64,000 nucleotides of DNA from an uncultured Paracoccaceae bacterium (GTDB lineage: Bacteria; Pseudomonadota; Alphaproteobacteria; Rhodobacterales; Rhodobacteraceae), in NCBI GenBank assembly GCA_947494445.1, contig CANLVD010000012.1, positions 54,709 to 118,708 of the forward strand, in the 5' to 3' direction. Positions 33,701 through 45,700 of this stretch are shown here, piece by piece; the stretch's first letter is position 1; each line of letters starts with the position of its first letter. The notes under the pieces are model-generated. The model searched no databases, was not told the DNA's origin, and worked only from the letters and a program-made list of their open reading frames with translations. The position numbers and the translations under genes are program-made.

Positions 33701-36700
33701 GCCCCGGTTGGTGACGGTGTAATTGACCGTGACCTGATTGCCCTCGAACGACTGGAACGGGGTAACCACGTTGTCGACCACGATGTCCGCAAACGGGATC
33801 GGGTCGACATAAAGCTCATGCACACCAAGGTTGTTCTTCTCGTTCGGCCATTCGCTGATCCGGTTGCCGCTGTCGGTTTCGACCAGCAGATAGACCGTGC
33901 CGCGGAACCGCTCGGGGATCTTGAAGAAGACCTCCTGGCTCAGGTACTCCTCACCGCTGTCCAGTGCCGCCTCGTTGGAATAGCTGCCAAGGCGAATGTC
34001 ATCGAAGGTGATCTTGTCATCCAGCGACAGATAGACCGCATCGGTCCAGTTCGGCACATCCGTTGCCACCGGTCCCTGATTGATGACCGTCCAGCGCAGG
34101 CTGCCCGTGGCGCCTGCCGTGATCTCGTCCGGTGCCACAAAGCTTGAGACCTGAAGATCAGGCCGCGGCAACACGCTGACCAGAATTTCCGCGTCCGCAG
34201 CGCTTTCATTGTCGCCCTCGTCCAGATGCTCGTAGACGTCCTCATTGGCATCCGTGATGACGATCAGATCATAGCGGTTGTTGGTTTCTTCAGGCAGCAC
34301 GATCTGCTCGCGCCGGGTGTAGCTGGTGTTGGCCTGCAACGGCCCGTTGAACGTATAGCTCCCGATCAGGATGTCCCGGTCATTGGCCGCCGTATCCGAA
34401 TTGCGCAGATAGAGCTTGTCGGTCCAGCTGCCATTTGCCGGGCCGACACCGTCGTTTTTAACCGTCCATGTCACATCCACGGCCGAGCCTTCGGGCGCGG
34501 TTGACGGCAAGGTCACAGCGGTCACGATCAGGTTCGGCGGTGGTGTCAGGGTGACATCCACCGGATCAGAGGCGATCTTGTTGCCCTCATCGGTGAAGAT
34601 GAACTCGAACGGACTGCCCCCGCCCTGCGGACGATAGGAGCTTGTACCCGGTGTCTCGACGAAGAAATACGCTGGCCCTTCCCAGCCATCAGGCAGTTCC
34701 ACCAGTGCTTCACGGACATAGGTCGCATCCGGCGCAAGGAAGCCGATGTGATCAAAGCTGCCCAACAGGGTCCGGTTGGTGCCTTCGGGATTGTCCGCCA
34801 GATAGACCGTATCGAACCAGCGCGACGAGTTGGTCAGCCCGATGCCCTGGTTTTGCACGGTCCAGCTGATCGCCATGGACTGACCCGACTGGGCCGTCGC
34901 CGGCACCGTCACATCGGTCATCACCAGATCGGCATAGGGGATCGGTGCGACATCGAAGAACCCGCTCAATGCGCGGGTATTGTCAGCCTCCTGCCCGTTC
35001 TCGAACACCTGCATTTCAGCGTCCGTCATCACATAGAGCGTGAAGCGTCCGTTGAAGGATGGCGGCAGATAGACGGATTCCGTGCGTGTGTAATCGCTGC
35101 CCGCGTCCAGACCGCCTACGTGGTCAAAGCGCGCCAGTTCAACATCGTCACTGTCACCGATGATGTCATCGCGTGAGACGAAAATCCGGTCCACCCACTC
35201 ATCAGTAATGCCCCGGCCCGTGCCGGTGTTGGCAACCGTCCAGGTGAACTCTACAAGGGCCGGATCATTGACCGTCAGGCTTGGTGCCACCACGCTGACC
35301 ACTTCCAGATCGGCATAAGGGGCCAGTGCAATCTGCAATGGCGTGGCCGCGACATTGTCATCCTCGTTGCCCGGCTCGATCACCACGTTTCCGGCGTCGG
35401 TTTCCACCAGAATGAACCACGCGCCCGAGACATCAATCGGCAGGTCCACACCAAGGAAAGCCGGTGCCGTGCCATCTACATCAAACGGCAGGGCGACATC
35501 GGACAGACGGTCGCCAAGGGCAATGTCGCCCGTGTCCAGAACCTCGTCCCGGCTCAGCCAGATGCGGTCGGTCCAGCCGGTGCCCGCTGCACCGGTCCCG
35601 TCGTTCAGAACCGACCAGTCCACCCGCACCGTATCGCCTGATTGCGCCACGCCGCTTGGCAGGCTCAGGCTCTCAACGGTCAGGTTTGGATGGCGCAGGC
35701 TGATCGGCAGATCAGAGGCCGAGTTGTCCTCGCGCCCGCCCTCGAACACATCCGCATTGCGGTCGGTGCGCACGGTGATCTGATATTCGGCCTCGGCCAC
35801 ATTGGGGATCGTGACCGTGCGGATCACCTCATAGGTTTCACCCACATCCAGATCAAAAGTCCGGCTCACCGTCAGAAGCGACCGGCCACTGCCCAGACCC
35901 GGCCCGGTCAGCAGGATCTCATCGACCCACGGACCACGCGCAGGCGCCTCGCCCTGGTTCGAGATGACAAAACGGACCTCTGCGGTCAGACCCGGCACAA
36001 TCGCCTCAGGCCCCTCGACCACATCAACCACCAGATCGGGCGCAGGCGCTGCCGCAAGGCTGAAGCTCGCAGCCGAGCTGCCCGCATTGTTGCCGCTCTC
36101 GCCGCGCTCGAAGACGGTGCCGGTCGCATTGGTCTCGACCACCACGAAGAAATCGCCGACAAAACCGGGCGGCAATTCAAGGGTCTTGGCCTGTGAATAG
36201 CTGGCCCCCACGGCCAGATCGCTTTCGCGTGTGAACGAGCCCAGCGTGACCACGGCACCAGCCAGCGTCCCGTCGGTGCTCAGATAAACCGTATCGACCC
36301 AGCCGCCCGCTGGCGCGCTCAGATCATCCGGTCCGATGTTGGCCACCCGCCAGGAGATGTCGATCTCATCGCCCGCCACCTTGTTTGCGGTGGGCGCGAC
36401 CACGGTCTGCACCGTCAGATCGGCGTAAGGAGAGGTCAGCGAAATCGCCGCTGCATCCACGTTGTTGCCCAGCGTATCAGGCTCGATCACCACGCGGTCG
36501 TCATCGGTTGCCACAAGCAGGAAGACATCGCCCTCGATGCCCACCGGCAGATCCACATCCGTGGTGACAGCATAGCTTGCGCCATCGGCCAGCAGTCCGT
36601 CGCGTGCCACCTCGCCCAGCAGCAAATCGCCCGCATCCAGCACACCATCGCTGCTCAGATACACCCGGTCCGTCCAGCCGGTCGCCGTTGTCGGCGCGGT

Positions 36701-39700
36701 GCCGATGTTCTCGACGCTCCAGCTGATCGATACCGTCTCGCCGCCAAAGGGCGTGCTTGGGCTGCCGGTGACACTGACCGCCAGATCAGGCAGCGGCGTC
36801 GCGATGGAGGTCACGTTGAGTGCGCCCGTGTTGTTGGTCTCGGCCTGCGAGCGGGTCAACCCGTCGCGCGCCTCGTTCAGCACATCGACGCCATTGGCCC
36901 GCCGATCGGCGATCACCTCGACATACAGATTGCCGACACCCGCATTGCCCGCAGGCAGTTGCACCGTCACCGAACGTGTGGCCTCGGCACCCGCTGCAAT
37001 CGGCGCGTCCTGCACCGCCACTTCGAACAGATGCAGGGTCTGCCCCGTGCTCTGGTTGAACACACGCACCCGGTCAAACCAGGTCTCCGGCGTGGCCGCA
37101 GCGCCTTCGTTGCGGGTTGTCCATGTGATCGTCAGATCGCCGCCCGCCTCGGGCTGGGCTTCTTCCACGATCAGGTCTGAGATGATCAGATCAGGCGCAT
37201 AATTGACCAGCTCGAAACTGTCATTGTTGCTCTCGCCCGTGCCGCCGGGGTTGCTCTCGAACACTTCGCCAAGCGCATCGACAACGACCTGGAACCGGTA
37301 TTCCCCGGTGCTGTCCAGACCCGATGGCCAGCCGAACTCGGCCGAGCGCTGAACCGTCTCTCCAGCCGCGACGGACCCGTCGGAGGCCTGCCGCAGATCC
37401 TGCGAACTGACGATCCGACCGGTGCTCAGATTGGTGATGATCAACCGCTCGGACCACGGCCCGGCGGCATCCGCCGTCCCATCATTGGTCAGGTCCCAAG
37501 TGACCGTAACCGTCTCCCCCGGCAACCAGCCGGTTGCAGGTATCAGATCGCCGTTCGACGCCACCAGATCCACATAAGGCGCAAGCTCCGCCGTGATCGG
37601 CAGATCGGCCCCGTTGTTCAACTCGCCAGTGCCATCGGCGTTCTGCTCGACGACTGCGTTGTTCACATCCGCCCGCAGCGAGATCACCAGATCGCCCACA
37701 GCCGACAGACCATCAGGCAGGCTGAGCGAGACCGACTGGTTGATCACGCCACCCTCGGCAATCGCATTCGCACCCGTCGCATCATAGGGCACCACAACAT
37801 CGGCCAGCACCGCAGAGGTATCGGCCCGGCGAATGGTGATCCGCGTGTTGAAGGCGGCATCAACCGGCGCGTCGCCCGCGTTGCTCAGGGTCCAGCTGAC
37901 CGGAACCGTGCCGCCCGACAGGATCGGATCGGTCGTGTCCAGTGCAAAGCTGTCAACCACCAGATCAGGCGCAGGCTCACCGTCCAAACCAGCCAGAACG
38001 ACCGGGTCATTGATCGGGTTGGCATAGATGTTGAAGCCGAAATTCCGCGTCTCGGGATAGTAGATCCGGCCTTCGATCAGCACCGTGTAAGTGCCGGTCT
38101 CGGTCAGGGTCCGCGTATCGGTATCGGTCGGCAGGTACTGGTCGAAAATCTCACGCCCGAACGGATCCAGCACCCGCCAGCGCGTGCGCGAATTGCCCTC
38201 GGTCGCATCGAAATAATACCGCTCGCCCGCCGTTCCTTCAAAGGTGTAGACCTGCGTCTCGCTGCCCGGTGCCATCTGGCCCGAGGTCGGCGTGCCGATG
38301 GTCACCTCGGGCGCCGTCGCCACATCGATCACTTCAAAGGCGAAATCGCCCGTGACGCCGCTCGCAGGCGCAATCGTCAAGGTGTAATCACCCGGCACCA
38401 GCGTGAAGAATGGCGGATAGCTGGTTTCAGCCCCGTCCGAGCCGGTGAAGACCCGGGTTGCCACCTGTCCGCGCGGCCCTGTCAGGGTCCAGCGCCAGTT
38501 GCCATCGGCCGGCGCTTGCACATCCACATAGATCGGACGCTCGGCATCGATGTTGAACGTATAGCTCTCCGACTGGCCGGGCAGCGCAACCGTGCCCTCC
38601 ACCCGCTCATCAAGTGTCAGGGCAGTCACATTGCCGGTCAGCGGCACCAGCTGGAACGAATGTGTCCGCTCATCGCTGTCAGGCACTTCGCCCTCGATCA
38701 TCAGATAGAAGGTGCCATCGGTGTTCAGGGTCACGGTCTGGATGTCTGTGCGCACGAAGGTCGAACCGCTGGTGGTGAGCGAGCCGTACTGGTTCACGAT
38801 CTTCCAGTACCCGTCCAGATTGCCGCTCAGGTAATCCAGATAGAACTGGTCGCCTTTCGTGCCCTCGAACCGGAAAATCTTGGTCTGGTTGCCCGGATTA
38901 TAAACCTCGTCCACCTGCACACCCGGCGTGATCTCCGGCACATCCAGCAGATCGCGAATTGCAAAACCGTAGTCACCTGTGGCCAGCCCCTGCCCGTCAA
39001 TGGTGACGGTGTAGTCGCCAGCAGGCGCCCAGATCAGCGTCGAATCCGTACGATAGGTCGAATCCGTGCGCCGGATCTCGCCATTGTAAAGCGTGCCCGA
39101 AGGTCCGCTCAGGTTCAGGTAAATCGTGCCGGAATTGGTGAAGCTGTCGATGTGCACAAAGCCGTCTTCAGCCTTGGTGAACGTGTGCAGCGCCTTGCCC
39201 AGAACCGGCACCGTGCCGGTCACGACCTCGTCAATGTCAATCGCCTGTGTCGTCTCCGTCCCGCTGCGCAGGTTGAAGCGGTATTCGCCGGTGGTTGTGT
39301 TGTTGAACCGCCCCTCGACCAGCACCAAGTAGGTGCCGCTTTCGGCCAGATTGCCGGTCTCGAAATCATCACGGAAATAGCGCCGCTCAACGACCGTCCC
39401 GCCGCTGGGGGCCACGATCCGGTAATAGAAGTTCTGGCTCCCTGACAGGTAATCCGTCTCGAAATAGAACGGCGAGTTGCCGGGCCAGTCGAAGCTGTAG
39501 ATCTGCGTCGATTTCGCTGGATCCATGGTCGCTTCAACCGGCGTGTCCAGATCAACCGCCTGCGCATCCGCCACATCCAGCATCGCAATCGCATAGGACC
39601 CGACGGAAGCGTTGTTGGTGAACACGTTGAGCGTGTAATCCCCGGGCCGCAGCGTAAAGACGGTCGAGCCGCTCCGGTCCACCGAATCCGTTGAGGTAAA

Positions 39701-42700
39701 CCGGGTGGAGCCAATGGCCGTTGGCCCCGACAGGCTCCAGTACATCGAGCTGTTTTCAGTGCGCGGATCAACCACCACCCGCGTGGTCTCGGTCAGTGTG
39801 AACCTGTGCCGGTCAACAGCCGCCCCATCGGTCAGATCGCCTGTGATCTCGTCTCCCAAAACAAGCTGAAGCGGTGCTGTTGCGGGCGTCGTCTCAATCG
39901 CGACATTATCAATCGTCAGACCCATGGTCTGGGTCCGGCTTTCGCCCATGATCGACACGCGTCCGTCGGTCAGATCGAACCCGCCGAGGTAGAACTGATC
40001 GATCACAAGTGTCTGCACACCATCAAGGGTCAGGATCACTGACACGGCCGACCCGCCATCCTCGCGGCTGATGCCCACGGCCAGATTGGCCGGGCCCGCG
40101 ATCAGATCGGCCGCCGTGATGCCAAGCCCGTCAAGCGGCACTTCCAGCCGCTCGGAGCCATAATGAAGAGAGATATGGGGCGAGGCCCCGTCACCGCTGG
40201 TCTGCAACAGATCAAGCGCCACCCCAATGGCACCCGAGCGGTTGGCCTCGACCCCGACCCAATCGACAGACCCACCGGTGCCATAAAGCGCCGATGGCAA
40301 CCATTCGGTCGCGATGCCTTCGCCCGCTGCACCCGCTGCCGGTTCTTCGATGTCAAAGTCGAAATCCCACAGAACCGTCTCGAACGGACCGGTTGCCGTC
40401 TGGCTGAACACGATCCCGTTGCGCGAATTGGCCGACAACGGATCCAGCAGCCGCAGCACATCACCTGCACCCGCTGCCTCTTCCGCTGGCGGTGTGCCGC
40501 CCTGCGCCACCAGCACATGACCGATGCTTGACCCAATGCCGAACTCTTCCAGCACATCTCCGGTCGCATCCGGGAAGACCGGCGAATTCAGCTGAAAACG
40601 ATAGCCGTTCGTCGTCTCCCCGTCGCGCACATTGCCTTCCAGCAGCAGCAGGTATTCACCGTCCTGCGGCAGCACGAACTCGTTGAGGTCAAGGAACCGC
40701 CGCCCGGTGATGATCTGATCACCCGCAGGGCCGATCAGCCGCCAGCTTGTGTAGGTTGCAGGCAGCTCGATCACATCCAGCGCAATCCGCTGGTTCTTGG
40801 TTGCATTGAGCGTGAACACCTTGGTGCCGGTGTTCAGATTGGGCAGCACGCCAAAGGTCTCGTCGTTGACGAAAACCTCTGTTGTGTCGGCATCCACATC
40901 GAACAGACGGAACTCGAAATCCCCGATCAGCCCGTCGGTGGAATAGATCGTCACCACATAATCATCCGCGCCCATGTTCAGGATCGGATTGCCGGTGAAG
41001 CGCTCGGCATCGGTCGCGTTGAACGCCCGGTCCACGAAGGTCACGCCGTCGGAATTGGTGATCGCCCAGCGAAGATTGCCCAGATATTCCAGCGAATCCA
41101 TCACCAGACGGCTGTCCTCGGTCAGGCTCAGATCGAACCGCCGGAAGGACCCGGCAACCGGCAGATCAACCGGTGTCACCTCACCCAGCGTCAGCGGCAG
41201 AACCGGACGCTCTTCACGTTCCTCGATGTTGATCCGGTACTTCGACAGGCCACCCGAACCGATGTCGCCCTCGACAATCAGCGTGTAGGTGCCGGTGTAA
41301 CTGATCGCTTGCGAGGTCTGGTCAATCGGGTTGGTCGGCCCGAAGATCCGCCGCCCGTAAGGGTCGACCAGACGCCATTCCATATCGCCGGTCTCGATCA
41401 GGTTGTCGATATAGATCCGCTCGCCTTCTGTGCCGTCGAACTGGTAGAAATTGACCGTGTTCGCAGGCGACAACTCTCCCTCGAACGGCGTGCCGTAAGT
41501 GATCTGTGTCGCTTCTGAGATGTCGTGGAATTCCAGATTGAAATCGCCCACGGCATCGCCATTGCCCTGCACCAGCAACTCGTAATCGCCAGCCTGCATA
41601 TACATCACAGACCCGGTCGTGCCGCGCGCGCCGCCGTCGATCTGCGCGAAATGCCGATCCACGTAAGTGCCGTTTGGTCCGGTCAGCCGCAGCCGCAGGT
41701 CCGACCGGTTGGTCAGGCTGTCGAGATAGACCTGGCGGTCTTCGGCCAGCGTGAAGGTGTAGCGCACCTCCTGCCCCACGGTCGCAATCTCGCCGGTGAT
41801 GCCCTTGCCCAAAGGCGAGATGATGTCGGCGTCAAAACCCTTTATCCCCTTGTCCAGAACCTTGCCACCGGCGACCTGCTCCATATCCAGATAGAGCTTC
41901 AGGTTGTCTTCATTGCCGCTCAGCGGTGTCAGATAGCTGTCCGCAATCTCCGTCGCTGTGCGCACCCGGTCCCAGATCCGCACCTCGTCGATCAGACCGT
42001 TGAACACGCCATAAGCGGTCGAGCTTTCACGCGACCAGCCGATGTTCAGCGGCGCATCCGCACCATAGCTGATCCCGGGCGTCGTCGGCATGCTTTCAGA
42101 GCGCACCTCGACGCCGTTGATGAAGATCTTCTGCAACCCGCTCGCACGGTCCAGCGTCGTGGCCACATGGGTCCACTGCCCTGCCACCACCTGCCCGGCA
42201 CTGGTCTGGGCACTCGCATCTTTGGTCGAACTCAGGATCGATCCATTGGCATTGAGCCACAGCGAATAGGTTCGCTCAGCGCCTGCATTCGACGTGCTCT
42301 TGCCAAGGATCTGGGTCCATGTGTCGGTAAAGCGATCAGGATTGATCCATGCTTCAAGCGTCACATTGCCGGTCAGGTCGATGTCGGGATCATGGGGAAT
42401 TTCCAGATACTCCGCGCCCCGCAGATCAAGCGCCTTCCCAAGACCACCATCCACAAGCGGGGCCTGCCCGCCCGGGTTGGGACCCCGGAAGTCAATCGCC
42501 ACCGGCGGGCTGGAGATCGGGAAAATGCCGAAACGATAGCTCAGTTCACCCTGTGCACCCAGGAACCGGTCACCTTCAAGGATCAGCGTGTATTCACCTG
42601 TCTGGCCAAGGGTCAGATTGTCGATGTCGGCGGCATCCACCGGCCCGTAAACCTGCTGACCATAAGGGTCCAGCAACCGCCATGCGGCCAACGAGGCAGA

Positions 42701-45700
42701 CGTGCCCAACTGCTGCAGATCAAGGAAAATCCGGTCGCCAGTGCTCGCGTCAAACGTGAACGCCTTGGCACCGCGCTGCAGATCAATCGAACCCTCGACA
42801 AGCGTGCCATCCACCGCAATCGGTTCCGCATCCGCCAGATCCATGAGCCGAAGACCATAGGCCCCTTTCTGGGTCGTGGTCGCGTCAAAGGTCAGCGTGT
42901 AATCACCCGCCGGGGCGGTGAAGGCGAAATTGCCGGTGTTGCCGCGATCCCCGCTGTCGTTCAGATCACGTGAGATGTTCACCCCGCCCGGGCCGCGCAG
43001 CGTCACGCGCACATCGCTCCGGTCGATCAGCGTATCCCAGTAAAGCAGCTTCTCCTCGGTCAGGGTGAAGCGGTAGACATCCACCTCGCCCGCCGTCTCA
43101 AGCCGCCCGGTGATGGTGTTCGAAAGCCCGGCATTGTCGAAGATGACCGGCGTAACCGCGCCGCTCTGGTCCGTGACCGACGTCACCTGCCCATCCGTGC
43201 CAGCCTCATCGAGCGGCAGATCGATCAGCTTGCCGACCGTGATGTCTCGGCCCTCGAAGACATCAAGCGCTTCATCCGCGTTCAGAGCACCATCCCAGTA
43301 GACCACATCCGAGATCGCACCCTCAAAACCTGCACCATTGATGCCACCGATGTTCCACGGACTGTCGATCGCGGGCGCATTGCCACTGATCGCGGTCTGC
43401 GCGACCTGAGTGCCATTGAGGAAGATCGTCAACAAGCTGTTGGTCCGGTCGATCACACCGGTCATGTGGTTCCAGGCCTCGAACACAACCGAGCCGTTGG
43501 CCGATTGCGGGAAGTTCTGGGACGCAGCCGTATAGCTTTTGGTCAGGATCACATAGCCCGAGCGGTTCACCCAAAGCGAATACTCGCGCCCGTTGTTCAG
43601 GCCCGGGTCTTCCTTGGCAATCAGCGGCATCCATGTGTCGCGCATCGTATCGGGCTTGAACCAGATCGAAAAGCTCATGTCCCCGTCGTTGATCGTCACC
43701 GGATCGTCCACCACGATCTTCTCGAACCCGGTGAAGCCTAGCGCCGTGCCGCCATCGCGGCCCTCAACGACCTCAAGCCCGTCGAATGTGGACCCGTCCT
43801 CAAGAGTGATGTCCTGTTCCTCGACAATCGCTTCCTTCAGCGCGAAGTCATAGGTGATCTCGCCCGCGCCCTCATAGACCCGGCCCTCGACCAGGAGCGT
43901 GTAGGTGCCGGTGCGCTTGATCGTGTGCAGATCGCGGTCAACAAGCGTGACCGGCGTGATCTCGTTGGCACCCGTGGGATCGATCAGCCGCCAGTAGACA
44001 CCATTGGCCGAGCCTGTCACCTGGGTCACATCCATCAGGAAGGCATCGCCCGCTGAGGCCTCGAATGTGTAGACATCCGTTTCCTGCTTGGGGTTCAGCG
44101 TGCCCTGCACCCGGTCCCCCAGCGCAATCGCCGTGTTGTTGGCCAGATCGCGGATCGAGAAGGCATAATCGCCGGTGCGCGTGCCCTCGATATAGACCGT
44201 GACCGTATAGCTGCCCACGGGCGCGAACATCGTCACATCGCCGGTGTTGTCGATGCTGTCGGTGTTGCGCATCCGGTAGTTGCGGTTCAGACCACCGGGG
44301 CCCTGAATGGCAATCCGCCCGTAGTAATTGTTGGTGAAACTGTCGAGGTACAGCTGCGTCTCCTCGGTCACCTCGAAGGTCATCACGTGACGCTGGCCAA
44401 AGCGGTCAACCGTACCGGTGACGACCTCTTCCAGATCAATCTCGCGCGGTGCAGGGTTCTGCGGGTTCTGCAAGGTGAACGCATAGGTCGTCGTGTTGGC
44501 CGGGTTCTCGTAGGTGTAACCCTCGACCACCATTGTGTAGGTGCCGTTGCGGTTCAGGGTCACCGTGTCGCGGTTGGCCAGATAGGTCGACCCGATGACC
44601 TGCTGGCCGAACGGATCGATCAAGCGATAATAGGCGTTATAGGTCGCGCCACTGTTGGTCACGTTGTTGATCGTGATCGCCTGCCCGGCGGTTACGTCAA
44701 AGGTATAGATATCGGCTTCCGTACCCGGCGACAGCGTACCGTTGACCGCTTCATCCAGCGCGATCTGGGTGGCCTCCGCCGCCACATCCAGCAACTGGAA
44801 ACTGTAGCCCGAGACATTGGCACCCGAGGTCGTCACCCGGGCCGTATATTCGCCCGCTGCCAGATTAAGCAGCGGCGGGTTCGATACAAACGGCCCATCG
44901 GCCGAACGCAGATTGGTCGAGAAGGAAAAGCCCCCCGGCCCGGTGATCACCAGCGTGGCATTGGGGCTGTCTGCCAGATTGTCGAGCAGAACCTGCGTGT
45001 CCTGATCCAGCGTGAAGGTGAAACTCGCCGTCGAATAAGGCGTGGCAATATTGCCCGTGACCGCTTCGCCCAGTTCCAGCGTTCCGGTCTCAGCCACCGG
45101 TTTGCGCAGGTTCAGCGTGTAATTGAAATCACTCGTCAGCGTGTCGTAAATCCGCCCCTCGATCAGAAGCGTGTAATTGCCGTCAAAGCCCAGCGTCAGC
45201 GGGGTCGCATTGCGCAGGGTCTGGCGCGAGCGGATCTCGCGGTTATAGGGGTCCAGAATGCGGTAATAGGCATCGTAATTCAGCCCGACGAGCGCGATGT
45301 CATCCAGATAGATTTGGTCACCCGCCTCGCCCGTGAACCGGTAGACATTGCTTTCCGTACGCGGCGACAAAGCGCCGGTGAATTCTGTCTCGAGCGTGAT
45401 CGTCTCGGCGTTGCTCAGATCCAGCATCCGGAAACTGTAATCGCCCACCTGACTGCCGGCCCGCGAAATACGGATCTGATAGGTGCCCGCGATCAGATTC
45501 AGCGTCGGGTTGGCGTTGTAATCCACCCCGTCCGAGCTGATGAAATTGCGGTTTGTGACCAACTGCCCCTGCGGGCCGGTCAGCGTCCAGTAGACCGTGC
45601 CGCTGGCCCCATAGGACAGGGCATCGAACATCAGCGCGCTGTCTTCGGTCAGGGTGAACAGATAGTCATCCAGCTCGCCCGTCTGCGCGATGGTGTCGGT